A DNA stretch of 64,000 nucleotides from NCBI RefSeq assembly GCF_021531315.1, contig NZ_JAFBIQ010000011.1:1-64000 (forward strand), read 5' to 3'. How positions within the stretch are numbered: the stretch's first letter is position 1; the number at the start of each line of letters is the position of its first letter. Below, in pieces: positions 1 to 8,135 of this stretch. The translations under genes and the position numbers were made by a program. The stretch is from Oscillibacter valericigenes. Lineage in GTDB: Bacteria; Bacillota; Clostridia; Oscillospirales; Oscillospiraceae. The notes under the pieces are model-generated. The model was not told the DNA's origin, made no database searches, and was given only the letters and a program-made list of their open reading frames with translations.

Positions 1-69
1 ATACTCGCCTTTATGATACTCCACGGACAGGCTTTTTTCTACCCTCCCGTGTCCACTTTTATAATAGCA

Positions 70-801
70 TCATTTGCTTTTCTGCTCGTAGACGTGCAGC
101 AGCTCCTGTCGGAAGATCTGATTGGTGAGCGTGGACTTGATCTGCCGTATCCCATCTTTGGACAGGTACGCCTGATTGGGTTTCACCGACCACGCCATCA
201 TGTGGACGTGAGGATGATTGCCCTCATCGTGGAATGCCGCGTACCAGCGAAAGTCCTCCGGTGGGATCTTCATTGCCGCGGCGATGTCGTTGCGGTGGGT
301 ACGCAGCAATGTGCGCCATGTGTCCGCGTGGTCATACCCCAGCCGCTCCGCATCCTCTCGGTAGAGGGAGATGATGTGCGTCCACACGTTGCCGGTGTAG
401 TGATCCAGTTCATCCGCGACAGCGGCGAGGTCAACGGCATCATCGTCACCGAAGAGACCGTGTTCCCCCAACCGCTCCGCCCTCGGACGCAGGGCGATGT
501 ACTTGGCGTAGCCCTCCATGCTCTGCACCTTGTCCCAGTTTTCCTCCAGCGTCAGCGTGATGAGTGCGGACGCTGTTGCTTTTGTTGGGTGCGCCGTGTA
601 GTCCTCGTACTCCATCAGTTCTTTTGCGTCAGGAAAATCCTTCACCAGCTTTGCGATGAGTTGCTCCTGCTTGTTGGTGGGCGGACGGTCATCCGGGATG
701 ATCTCCACCCGCTCCCGTGTGGCGATGTACTTGAGATACCCACCGGCGCTTTTCCCAGCGCCGCACTTGATGTACGGACTTTTGACGATCAGCCTTGCCA
801 T
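70..801 (-). CDS. MobP-type relaxase, C-terminally truncated
   Basis: Conjugative relaxase of the MobP3/MobL type, which nicks oriT and leads the strand to the recipient. The N-terminus has a KSPYIKCG segment with the candidate nucleophilic tyrosine, and the metal-binding histidines appear late as HDEGNHPHVHMMAW (about residues 190-203). The reading frame stops after 243 residues, just past the catalytic domain, while relatives I know are roughly twice as long with a helical C-terminal half. After the TGA the same frame stays open to the window edge, but its residues do not look like a relaxase tail, so a deletion or insertion junction near position 70 is likely. It overlaps the upstream accessory gene by 13 bases. 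Family call is solid; whether the truncated protein works is unknown. Confidence 0.85.
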   Translation of the reverse strand: MARLIVKSPYIKCGAGKSAGGYLKYIATRERVEIIPDDRPPTNKQEQLIAKLVKDFPDAKELMEYEDYTAHPTKATASALITLTLEENWDKVQSMEGYAKYIALRPRAERLGEHGLFGDDDAVDLAAVADELDHYTGNVWTHIISLYREDAERLGYDHADTWRTLLRTHRNDIAAAMKIPPEDFRWYAAFHDEGNHPHVHMMAWSVKPNQAYLSKDGIRQIKSTLTNQIFRQELLHVYEQKSK

Positions 802-1202
802 GCTTCGCTCTCCAACTCACGGAGCTTTTGCTCCAACCGCAGCTGACCGTTAGTGCGCTTGACGGCGGCGATGCTCTTGGCGCGTTCCTGCCGCAGTACT
901 TCCTCGCTCACATTGAGGCTTTGCAGGAGAATGGACAGCGCCATGTCCATCTCCACCGCCTGCTTGTAGAGCAGCGACGCAATACGATCCTCGAAGAGCT
1001 GCAGCCGACTGTCGATGGCGGACTGCACCGCACGGGGCAGCGTGGTGCTTTCGCCTGCGGCCAGCATATCCGCATAGCAGTTCACCGCCTTTTCGATGAA
1101 CTCATTTTTGCTGCGGCAGTTATCTTCCTGATACCACCGCTCTATTTTGGCGGCTGTTTCATCCGTCATGCGGAAGTTCAGCCTGTTTTCATTTTTGCTC
1201 AT
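789..1202 (-). CDS. Relaxosome accessory / mobilization protein
   Basis: Small protein (137 aa) directly upstream of, and overlapping, the relaxase gene. It opens with MSKNENRLNFRMTDETA followed by a ribbon-helix-helix-like segment, then a long helical region rich in Leu/Glu/Arg. This layout fits MobC-like accessory proteins that bind oriT and recruit the relaxase. The ATG at 1202 is chosen because the RHH-like part begins there; an upstream in-frame ATG would add a low-complexity 44-residue tail without family features. The probable binding target is the repeat-rich region just upstream (1203-1958). Confidence 0.75.
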   Translation of the reverse strand: MSKNENRLNFRMTDETAAKIERWYQEDNCRSKNEFIEKAVNCYADMLAAGESTTLPRAVQSAIDSRLQLFEDRIASLLYKQAVEMDMALSILLQSLNVSEEVLRQERAKSIAAVKRTNGQLRLEQKLRELESEAWQG

Positions 1203-1496
1203 AATGCCCTCCAATCTGCCGTAAGGCACGCTTGTTTTCGTTGAAATGCCTGCGCTTGCGGGAACAAAGACGCCAGCCGTTCCAAAATTCTCCATAGAAG
1301 GTGCCACAACCGCCTGCGCTGAAACCCCCGTCAACTGCCCGCACTGCGGGCAGAAGTGACAGGGCAGAGCGTCGGTTACGACGCCAGCCCTTTATCCTGC
1401 TATAGATAAAATCCTCCGATAATCGCTTGATCTGTCCGAAATACGCTGAAGGTGCGTCCCATACGGCGAGGGGAAAGCCTCTCCGAAATAGTTTCA

Positions 1497-1590
1497 AATC
1501 ACACTCCCACAAACGGCTCACATTCGCTTTCACACTCGAAATCGGGTACACACTCGTCCTCACTCACAAGAGCGCACACAGCGGCTCACA
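1497..1590. repeat. Clustered CACAC/CTCAC repeats
   Basis: Within about 95 bases the plus strand carries repeated short units: TCACACTC, CTCACATT, TTCACACTCG, ACACACTCG, CTCACTCAC, GCGCACAC and CTCACACG. The spacing is irregular. The arrangement resembles iteron-like binding sites for a ribbon-helix-helix accessory protein or a replication initiator. Confidence 0.5.
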
Positions 1591-1743
1591 CGCGCAAACA
1601 GGGCGTGTTTCAGATGGTGGGTGCTATCACTACTCTCGGCGCGCGCTGCGTGGTCCGGAACCTCTGCGCGCGCAGCGGTCAGAAGAGCATCCTTTGCCAT
1701 CTTTGCATGGACCGAGGGAACGTCGGAGAGAAGCAGAGAGCCT

Positions 1744-1782
1744 TCGGAACGGAGACGCGCACTGTGCGCGTCTCCGTTCCGA
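1744..1782. repeat. 39-bp palindrome with 19-bp perfect arms
   Basis: Two 19-base arms (TCGGAACGGAGACGCGCAC and its exact reverse complement) are separated by a single T. There is no T-run on either side, so it is not a typical intrinsic terminator. A cruciform-forming element in the candidate oriT region is the best guess. Confidence 0.85.
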
Positions 1783-1958
1783 GGCGCCGCGGCCCCGCAG
1801 GGTCGCGCTGCTCCACTGCTGTTTCTTGCGCTGCACCGGTAAGCTTCGCGGTTCGTTATCACTGCGACGAAGGGCAGAGAGGAAAATTTGTTAACGTGAC
1901 TGTTGTGATTTTGTTTGTGGTGTGAGTTGCGGCTGCGGTATAAGGGATTCTTCTTTGG

Positions 1959-2222
1959 TTACAGCGCTGCGTTTTTGGAACCGCTGTTTGCGTCGATCCA
2001 TGCGAGGAACTTGTCCTTTTTTGAACCGCTGTTCGCATCGATCCATGCGAGAAACTTATCCTTTGGGACAACGATCCGGCTGCCGATTTTGAGCGCGGGG
2101 AAGCCGTCGCTGTGTGCCAGCTCGTAAGCGCCGGCACGGGAGATCCCGAGCACCGCAGCGACCCCCGCGACGGAGAGCATCAGCGGCAGTTCATCGTAGC
2201 TTGTGTAGGTGGAATGCTTCAT
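1959..2222 (-). CDS. Excisionase-like helix-turn-helix protein with internal duplication
   Basis: An 87-aa MerR/excisionase-type DNA-binding protein. The core has LMLSVAGVAAVLGISRAGAYE (helix-turn-helix) followed by FPALKIGSRIVVPKDKFLAWI, the usual wing. The C-terminus repeats the unit KDKFLAWIDANSGSK twice in tandem. Such proteins act as recombination directionality factors or as regulators in integrative elements. It precedes the candidate oriT and follows the replication-initiator-like gene on the same strand. The start at 2222 has a GAAAGGAAG ribosome binding site. Confidence 0.8.
   Translation of the reverse strand: MKHSTYTSYDELPLMLSVAGVAAVLGISRAGAYELAHSDGFPALKIGSRIVVPKDKFLAWIDANSGSKKDKFLAWIDANSGSKNAAL
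1978..2067 (-). repeat. Tandem 45-bp duplication inside the excisionase-like gene
   Basis: Units 1978-2022 and 2023-2067 encode the same 15 residues (KDKFLAWIDANSGSK-like) but differ at several third-codon or silent positions, for example GTTTGCGTC versus GTTCGCATC. The in-frame duplication is therefore not a fresh slippage event or an assembly artefact. Confidence 0.85.
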
Positions 2223-2238
2223 GACGTTCTTCCTTTCC

Positions 2239-2652
2239 TCATGCGCCGGGCAGCATATCCATTGCGGACAGCTTGCGCTGGATCTGCTGTCGCTCTGCTG
2301 TACGCTCGACTGCCGCCATCTGACGATCATGGAAAAGCTCCACGGCTTCACGGATCGGTCTGAGAGTGTAGCGCAGGTTGCCGTTCTTCTTGATTCCTGA
2401 TTTCATTAGGACAGAGGTTGGTTCGGTATAGATGAGACCCTTCTCCGCGAGCGCATCGACGTACCGCATGACCGTGTTCTTTGCGCGGCCAACGGCATTG
2501 CCGATGGTGGTGTAGCTCGGCCAGCACTGGTAGGAGCTGCGGTTTTCAAGGCAGCGAAGATAGGCATACACTGCGATTTCGCTTGCGTCCAGTCCGAGCG
2601 AAAAAATTTCGTTCGGCATGGTGAAATAGTTTTTGTTGGGAAACTGATTCAT
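2239..2652 (-). CDS. Replication-initiator-like winged-helix protein
   Basis: A 137-aa protein with the RepA/DnaD-like N-terminal helix-turn-helix pattern: NYFTMPNEIFSLGLDASEIA, then WPSYTTIGNAVGRAKNTVMRY and a two-strand wing with an RYTL end. Such domains start replication of small mobilizable elements or act as regulators. Its start overlaps the stop of the upstream gene (ATGA-type overlap at 2649-2652), so the two are translationally coupled. The protein is much shorter than a full plasmid Rep. Confidence 0.7.
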   Translation of the reverse strand: MNQFPNKNYFTMPNEIFSLGLDASEIAVYAYLRCLENRSSYQCWPSYTTIGNAVGRAKNTVMRYVDALAEKGLIYTEPTSVLMKSGIKKNGNLRYTLRPIREAVELFHDRQMAAVERTAERQQIQRKLSAMDMLPGA

Positions 2653-3002
2653 GGGGTGTCCTCCTGTTCATTGGGATGGAAGGGCTGGATGAACTCCTTT
2701 GCGGAATGGACGATGCCCAATCCCTTGAGCTGCTGGTAGCGGATCAGGTCGCAGAGGGTACGCAGACTGATCTCCGCGTACTCCAGCAGCTTATCAGTCG
2801 CCAGCATTTGCTGGTAGGTGTCCAGTTCGGTCGGTTCGTCCGGTGATTGGAAGAAGGCAAATAGTTCTTCTTCCGTTGGAACGCTGTCCGGTGCGTCGTG
2901 CTGCATTTCCTGCCGGATGTAGTCAATGACCTCCCACTCAGCGTGGGAGGTCAGGAAGCGCAGAAGCTGCTGTGTGCTTTGTTCAAATGGATTCATGGTC
3001 AT
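2649..3002 (-). CDS. Hypothetical acidic helical protein
   Basis: A 117-aa acidic, helix-rich protein that I do not recognise. It lies between the sigma-like gene and the replication-initiator-like gene on the same strand and overlaps the latter by four bases. No membrane segment, signal peptide or metal-binding motif is visible. Its constant place in the replication/mobilization block suggests a role in element maintenance, which is inference only. Confidence 0.65.
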   Translation of the reverse strand: MTMNPFEQSTQQLLRFLTSHAEWEVIDYIRQEMQHDAPDSVPTEEELFAFFQSPDEPTELDTYQQMLATDKLLEYAEISLRTLCDLIRYQQLKGLGIVHSAKEFIQPFHPNEQEDTP

Positions 3003-3124
3003 ACACGCTCCTTGTGTTCAGGTGAGACGATCATGACTGCGGCCAACTCAGTCGGAAAATTTGTCTCTCACCTATAAGGACACTCAGAGTGCGTTTGTAA
3101 ACCAGAGAACAGAAAAAATTTCAA

Positions 3125-3168
3125 AAAAGCTGGGAAGTCCTGTCATGAGACAGAGCTTCCCAGCTTTT
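3125..3168 (-). terminator. Intrinsic terminator after the sigma-like gene
   Basis: Arms AAAAGCTGGGAAG / CTTCCCAGCTTTT (13 bp) flank an 18-base loop; read on the minus strand the hairpin runs into TTTTTTG. The 5' arm includes the last codons of the gene ending at 3143, so stop codon and terminator overlap. Confidence 0.85.
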
Positions 3169-3532
3169 CGTGCAGCTTTTTCAGTCGCTTTGATACCGCC
3201 ATTTTGGAGATGCCGTAGATCTGACCGATCTCATCCATCGTCAGCGCATCGCTGTACCGGAGGGAGAGCAGGTTTTGACCTTGCACGTCCAGTTCCGCAA
3301 TGGCTTCCCGCAGATTTTCAAGCCAGAGGTTCCTGAGCACCGCATCCTCCACGGGACGCTTGACGCACTCCAAGCCGGACAGCACCGTTTCAAACTCACT
3401 TTTACTCAGGTGCCTTGCGTCCTGCTTTTCCTGAGCCTGTTCCCGTTTTCGATCCTGCTCAAGGAAGTCTGCGACCTCCTTTGGCACCGATACTTGCTCA
3501 CCATTGTAGACGATAACGACGTTGTCGTTCAT
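3143..3532 (-). CDS. Sigma-70 region 4-like regulator
   Basis: A 129-aa protein whose C-terminal third is a sigma-region-4 helix-turn-helix: LSLRYSDALTMDEIGQIYGI then SKMAVSKRLKKLHEKL. There is no region 2, so it cannot be a complete sigma factor. Short proteins of this type are common regulators in Firmicutes mobile elements. The ATG at 3532 is chosen because AAAGGA lies at proper spacing upstream; an earlier ATG at 3568 lacks one. It is first in the minus-strand block leading to the mobilization genes, but the terminator at its end partly separates it from them. Confidence 0.75.
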   Translation of the reverse strand: MNDNVVIVYNGEQVSVPKEVADFLEQDRKREQAQEKQDARHLSKSEFETVLSGLECVKRPVEDAVLRNLWLENLREAIAELDVQGQNLLSLRYSDALTMDEIGQIYGISKMAVSKRLKKLHEKLGSSVS

Positions 3533-3766
3533 TTGTGTCCTTTCCGCTTTCGACGGAAGGGTACACACCCGCGCTGCCGGTACAGCGCCAAAAACTGTCG
3601 ACCTTCATGGAGCATCCTGCGTACAGGGGTGGTCATAATGCCCTACGGGGCCCATGAATGTCTGAGGTCACACTTGCGGTGTGGACCTCACCGGAAAGCT
3701 GCGAGATTAGGCTTTAGCCTATTATCAGTATAAAGTGAACTTGCAGAGGTGTCAAGATACAAAAAA
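3533..3766. other. Intergenic spacer between regulators
   Basis: No gene seen. A GAGGTC-ACAC / GTGT-GGACCTC hairpin lies near 3664-3691, and a short AGGCT/AGCCT dyad near 3709-3722. Either could end transcription of the LysR-type gene, though neither has a long T-run. Confidence 0.4.
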
Positions 3767-4663
3767 TCACTTTATGACTTCGGGTCGCAGTTCCCGCACA
3801 ATATCCACAAAACCATCCACAAACGGTGCAGTCCATTTATCCTTATGATAGAGAATCTGGCTGAAATAGCTTTGTGGCGGAACATCAATGTCGAGTTTTA
3901 CAAGATGACCTTCTTGCAGATGCTTGGCAATGGAGTATTCAGGCAAAAAGGACAGCCCCATGCCACGGTTGACCAGCTCGGCAACGGCGACAGTACTGTC
4001 TACGAGCAGACAATGCTTGAGCAGCAGGCGCTGGACGGACGCCAGCTCATTGAGCCGGGTATAGCAAAATCCGCTGTGCTCCGTAGCGATGATGTTGTAT
4101 TCGAGAACTTCGCTTAGCGGGATGCGCTCCCGGCTTGCTAATGGGTGATTGGGCGCGGCAAAAAAAACCAAGTGCTCCCTGCGGGCATAGCGCCGCAAGA
4201 GACCCGGCTCAGTGCTCAGGTTGCCGGAGATGTAGATCAGATCCAGTCGATTTTGCTTGAGCAGTGCCATCAACTCGGTGGCCTGTCCCATCCGGATCTG
4301 TACTTTAACGTTCCGGTAGCGGGAACCGAAACGCTCCAGCACATCGGGGAGTGCACGGTGGAGCAGCGATTCCAGCGCGCCGACATAGAGCGTACCGCTC
4401 ATTTCTTCCTCCTTGCGGCCGAGCATGCATGCCTGAAACCAGATGTGAAGAATGTCGTCGGCGTGTGCGCGGAATTTTTCGCCCAACTGCGTGAGGGAGA
4501 CATGCTTGCCGACGCGATCGAAGAGAGGAAAGCCAAGCTCCCGCTCAAGCTGTTGAATCTGCGTGGTGACGGTGGACTGCGCATAGCTGAGTTCCTCGGC
4601 GGCTTTGGTGAAGTTTTCCAATTCCGCCACGCGCAGAAAGGTTTCAATGCTTTTGATATCCAT
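3767..4663 (-). CDS. LysR-family transcriptional regulator
   Basis: A 298-aa LysR regulator. The N-terminal winged helix is clear (MDIKSIETFLRVAELENFTK, then AQSTVTTQIQQLERELG) and is followed by the effector-binding domain. The start at 4663 has an excellent AGGAGGAG site, unlike the longer in-frame start. It is divergent from the opine-dehydrogenase/TRAP operon, the usual arrangement for a LysR protein that controls the neighbouring catabolic genes and responds to their substrate. The intergenic region holds a good promoter and a dyad (4720-4792). Confidence 0.95.
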   Translation of the reverse strand: MDIKSIETFLRVAELENFTKAAEELSYAQSTVTTQIQQLERELGFPLFDRVGKHVSLTQLGEKFRAHADDILHIWFQACMLGRKEEEMSGTLYVGALESLLHRALPDVLERFGSRYRNVKVQIRMGQATELMALLKQNRLDLIYISGNLSTEPGLLRRYARREHLVFFAAPNHPLASRERIPLSEVLEYNIIATEHSGFCYTRLNELASVQRLLLKHCLLVDSTVAVAELVNRGMGLSFLPEYSIAKHLQEGHLVKLDIDVPPQSYFSQILYHKDKWTAPFVDGFVDIVRELRPEVIK

Positions 4664-4719
4664 TGGCTTGCTCCTCCTAATGATCAAAAAAATCGATTTG
4701 AAAAATCGGAACAATCTGT

Positions 4720-4748
4720 TTTACAAATCAAGATTAGCATATTATACT
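4720..4748 (+). promoter_or_regulatory. Sigma-A-type promoter of the catabolic operon
   Basis: TTTACA (4720-4725) and TATACT (4743-4748) are separated by exactly 17 bases, upstream of the gene starting at 4817. It lies in the spacer between the divergent LysR gene and the operon. Confidence 0.7.
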
Positions 4749-4751
4749 AAC

Positions 4752-4792
4752 ATTGTAAATAGCAAATAGAATTAACTGTGCTATTTAACAAT
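4752..4792. promoter_or_regulatory. Dyad operator or leader hairpin
   Basis: ATTGTAAATAGCA (4752-4764) and TGCTATTTAACAAT (4779-4792) form an inverted repeat that is perfect except for one extra base. It starts right after the -10 box, so it would lie in the first transcribed bases. It could be a LysR binding site or a regulatory hairpin. Confidence 0.6.
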
Positions 4793-4816
4793 ATGCCTAC
4801 AAGGAGAGATGCGATA

Positions 4817-6058
4817 ATGAGCAAAATGGAATACTTGAAAGATATGCCGGTCGCCGTTCTGGGCGGTGGCGCTGTCGGTAAGACCTGCGCAGCGGATATC
4901 AAGCTTGCGGGTCGCGAAGTCCGTCTGTACGATGTAATGCCGTTTGCTGAAAAATCCCTCAAGGACCTCGATAAAACCGGAATTCTTTTTGATGGCATCC
5001 AGCGCAACCGTGACTGCTTTGAGCGCAGCGGCCGCGCATTCATCGACGTTGTAACAACCGACATTGAAAAGGCAATCAAGGGTGCAGGCCACATTGTCGT
5101 CTCCTGCGGCTCCTGGGGCCATGAGGCCATGTTCCGTGCCATGATTCCCTATCTCGAAGACGGACAGGTCGTCAACGTGTTCGCGGATAACTTTGGTGCG
5201 CTGCTCCTGCGTCGCCTGATGCGCGAGATGGGCTGCAAGAAGAAGGTCATCGTCGGTGGCTGGTCCTCCGCACCCTACGGTACGCGCCTTGAGAGCATCG
5301 GCAAGTGCGTGTTCCCGCACGTGAGCGCCAAGTACCGTGCCATCACGCTGCGCGGCGCGGCCCTGCCCATGACCGACACGGACGATTTCCTCGAGGCTTC
5401 GAAGTATCTGCCTTGCATGGATGCCGTCACGAACGGCGACGGTCCCTCCAAGGCCAACACCATCCTTGATGTTGACTTCGCCAATGTCAACCCCGTCATC
5501 CATGTCCCGGCAACGATCCTCGGCGTTTCTACGATGGAAAACTGGGGCGTGATCTTCGGTGGCCACGACAAGACTACTTACTCCATGTATTCCCACGGCC
5601 TGTGCCCGTCCATTTGCGAGGTGCAGTACCAGTTCTATAACGAAGAGATTGCGCTGGCCGAGGCCATCGGCGTCGGCACCCCGAAATACAAGAAGGAAAT
5701 GTTCTTCTCCCGCCGCAGCGTGCTGACGCAGGAGTACATGGGTCTCGACGAAAACGGCAACGACAACGTCGTCTTCCCGCTTGATCAGCCTTCCACCGAG
5801 GGCAACACCGGTCCGAACAACATCCACCACCGTTACATGACCGAGGATGTGCCCATCGGCTGCAAGGTCTATCACGATCTGGGCGTGGCCTACGGCGTCA
5901 AGACTCCGATCATCGACTCCATGATCACGCTGGCTGGCGCGATGCATCAGAAAAACTTCTTCGAAGAGAGCCGTTACAACCTCGCTTACCTCGGCATCGA
6001 CGGCATGGGCAAGGAAGAACTGCTTGCCTACCTCAACAATGGTGTATACAACCGCTGA
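4817..6058 (+). CDS. NAD(P)-dependent opine dehydrogenase-like protein
   Basis: A 413-aa protein of the octopine/nopaline dehydrogenase superfamily. The Rossmann dinucleotide motif is near the N-terminus (VAVLGGGAVGKTCAADI), followed by GHIVVSCGSWGHEAMFRA; the C-terminal half has the helical fold of this group with conserved NPVIHVPATILG. Opine dehydrogenases reductively couple an amino acid to a 2-oxo acid, or run in reverse to degrade opines. The ATG at 4817 is preferred over an upstream one because of the AAGGAGA site. First gene of the operon with a TRAP transporter, so a catabolic role on an imported opine-like or hydroxyacid substrate is likely. Exact substrate cannot be told. Confidence 0.8.
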   Translation: MSKMEYLKDMPVAVLGGGAVGKTCAADIKLAGREVRLYDVMPFAEKSLKDLDKTGILFDGIQRNRDCFERSGRAFIDVVTTDIEKAIKGAGHIVVSCGSWGHEAMFRAMIPYLEDGQVVNVFADNFGALLLRRLMREMGCKKKVIVGGWSSAPYGTRLESIGKCVFPHVSAKYRAITLRGAALPMTDTDDFLEASKYLPCMDAVTNGDGPSKANTILDVDFANVNPVIHVPATILGVSTMENWGVIFGGHDKTTYSMYSHGLCPSICEVQYQFYNEEIALAEAIGVGTPKYKKEMFFSRRSVLTQEYMGLDENGNDNVVFPLDQPSTEGNTGPNNIHHRYMTEDVPIGCKVYHDLGVAYGVKTPIIDSMITLAGAMHQKNFFEESRYNLAYLGIDGMGKEELLAYLNNGVYNR

Positions 6059-6148
6059 AGCGTTTCTTGAGCTGTTAAGCTATGTAACGGGAGAAGTGTG
6101 ATATAATAATCCTGTTCACTTTACAAACTGGATAAAAGGAGGGCTCCT

Positions 6149-8101
6149 GTGAAACTATTTAGAAAACGCGAAGACAAAATTGTGGATGTGGATCTTCATG
6201 ATCTCGAAGTTGAGTCTGGCAATCGCTTGGAACATTTGCCGGGTTGGACACAAAAAACTGTTGCGGTCGTAGCAATAGTTTGGACAGTATTTCAGGTTTA
6301 TACTGCATTGTTTGGACTTTTCCCTGCAATGATCCAGCGCATGACAACACTTTCTTTTGGCTTGTTTCTTTGCTTTATCTGTTTTAAGCTGAAGAAAAAT
6401 GACATTAACAAGGTACCGATCTATGACTGGATTCTCGCCATCGTTTCTGTAGCGCTGGATGTTTATATTATAGCTACATTTGATACGCTGACTAAGCGCG
6501 GTGGCAATCCAACACAAATGGATATCATTTGTGGAATTGTTTTGATTCTGCTTGTTTTGGAAGCGACCCGCCGCGCGGTCGGTAAGCCTCTGGTTATTGT
6601 TGCAGTTGTTTTTCTGCTTTACGCTTATCTTGGACCGTATCTTCCAACTGCAATTTCCCATCGCGGATACAGTATCAATCGCATTGCTTCACAGATGTTT
6701 CTGACTGCGGAGGGTATATTCGGCACACCGATGTCAGTTATGACAACTTTTGTGTTTAGCTTTGTTGTCTTTGGCTGTTTCCTTGAAGTAACAGGAGGCG
6801 CAAAGCTCTTCATCAATTTGGCATTCGCACTGACCGGCAAGTTTGCTGGAGGACCGGCTAAAACTGCTGTTGTGGCCTCTGCATTGCTTGGAACGATTTC
6901 CGGTTCCAGCCTTGCCAATGTTGTTACGACCGGAACATTTACGATTCCTCTGATGAAGTCCTGCGGATATGACCCGTCTTTTGCTGGCGGTGTGGAAGCA
7001 TCTTCGTCTTCTGCTGGACAAATCATGCCTCCTGTTATGGGCGCAGCAGCCTTTATCATGGCGGAGACGACAGGAATACCATATCTGAGTATCTGTATTT
7101 CTGCAGCAATTCCGGCCGTCCTCTATTATATGTGCGTTATGCTCTCGGTTGATTTTGAGGCACGCCGCTGTAAGCTCAAAACAGTTGCCAAGGAAGATGT
7201 GCCGCCCCTGCTCCCAACATTAAAACGTTGCTACCCGCTCCTTCTTCCGATTGCTACGCTGGTTGGAATGCTTTGTATGGGATTTACCCCGCTGAAGGCC
7301 TCCATTTATGCAACGATTGTAATGATCCTGACTTCTTTCTTGAGTAAAGAAACAAGGCTGAATGGCAAACGTACATTTGAAGCCCTGACAAAATCGGCCT
7401 ACAACTCGGTTACGGTTTGTGTTGCTTGTGCAGTTTGTGGTATCGTTACTGGTGTCATCACGCTGACAGGTCTCGGACTTAAACTTTCAGATCTGATACT
7501 GACGGCATCCGGCGGAAGCCTTTTCCTCACGCTGTTCCTTACGATGGTCGCCTCGATTATTCTTGGTATGGGACTCCCCACCACGGCAAAGTACATTGTA
7601 CTTTCGGCAATCGCAGCACCGGCCCTTGTCAAGCTCGGAGTGCCGTTGGTTGGCGCACATCTCTTTATTCTTTACTTTGGCGTTATTGCAGAGGTCACAC
7701 CTCCTGTTGCGCTGTCTTCCTATGCGGCGGCAGCGGTAGCAAAGTCTCCCAATGTGAGGACGGCTCTGCAGGGGTTGAAGATTTCTATCGGAGCTTTCTT
7801 TATTCCGTTTATGTTCTGCTATTATCCGTCTCTCCTTTTTGTTGACACGAGCGTCAGCGGAATGATCAGCGGCTTTTACAGTTCGTTCATTGGCATGATT
7901 TGCCTGTGTGCCTGCTCGATTGGATATTTCTTCGGCCCCATGAAAATCTGGAAGCGAGTATTTATCTTTATCGGCGTTGCTCTGCTGATGCATCCAGGTA
8001 CGGTCACAGATATCCTTGGAACGGCCATCGTAATTGTAATGTACTTTATCCAGAGAAAAGAATTCAAAAAATCCACTCCCCCGGCCGCAGCAGTTGAATA
8101 A
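6149..8101 (+). CDS. TRAP transporter permease, fused DctQ-DctM (4TM/12TM) type
   Basis: A 650-aa membrane protein with a short cytoplasmic N-terminus, about four helices of the small (DctQ-like) subunit and then the large DctM-like subunit. Typical segments are ALLGTISGSSLANVVTTGTF, SSSSAGQIMPPVMGAAAFIM and GMGLPTTAKYIVLSA. Fused permeases of this kind pair with TAXI-type binding proteins, and the next gene is one. Driven by the sodium or proton gradient, it would import an organic acid or similar solute. The start is GTG with AAGGAGG upstream. Codon use is visibly more AT-rich than in the preceding gene, suggesting a different origin within the operon. Confidence 0.93.
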   Translation: MKLFRKREDKIVDVDLHDLEVESGNRLEHLPGWTQKTVAVVAIVWTVFQVYTALFGLFPAMIQRMTTLSFGLFLCFICFKLKKNDINKVPIYDWILAIVSVALDVYIIATFDTLTKRGGNPTQMDIICGIVLILLVLEATRRAVGKPLVIVAVVFLLYAYLGPYLPTAISHRGYSINRIASQMFLTAEGIFGTPMSVMTTFVFSFVVFGCFLEVTGGAKLFINLAFALTGKFAGGPAKTAVVASALLGTISGSSLANVVTTGTFTIPLMKSCGYDPSFAGGVEASSSSAGQIMPPVMGAAAFIMAETTGIPYLSICISAAIPAVLYYMCVMLSVDFEARRCKLKTVAKEDVPPLLPTLKRCYPLLLPIATLVGMLCMGFTPLKASIYATIVMILTSFLSKETRLNGKRTFEALTKSAYNSVTVCVACAVCGIVTGVITLTGLGLKLSDLILTASGGSLFLTLFLTMVASIILGMGLPTTAKYIVLSAIAAPALVKLGVPLVGAHLFILYFGVIAEVTPPVALSSYAAAAVAKSPNVRTALQGLKISIGAFFIPFMFCYYPSLLFVDTSVSGMISGFYSSFIGMICLCACSIGYFFGPMKIWKRVFIFIGVALLMHPGTVTDILGTAIVIVMYFIQRKEFKKSTPPAAAVE

Positions 8102-8135
8102 AATTGCTTAGGAAAAGAATAAAGGAGAAGTTGAA

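Larger units (their letters stand above)
1203..1958. other. Non-coding repeat-rich region, candidate oriT of element 1
   Basis: No convincing gene lies in this 756-base stretch; reading frames here are low-complexity and lack ribosome binding sites. It contains a cluster of CACAC/CTCAC repeats (about 1497-1590), GC-rich inverted repeats around 1640-1680 and a long near-perfect palindrome (1744-1782). Its position immediately upstream of the relaxosome accessory and relaxase genes is where mobilizable elements normally keep oriT. The nic site itself cannot be identified by eye. Confidence 0.5.

Noticed and set aside
1189-1563. Gene upstream of the mobilization accessory gene on the minus strand
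   Set aside because: Basic, low-complexity frame without a ribosome binding site that overlaps the repeat-rich candidate oriT region.
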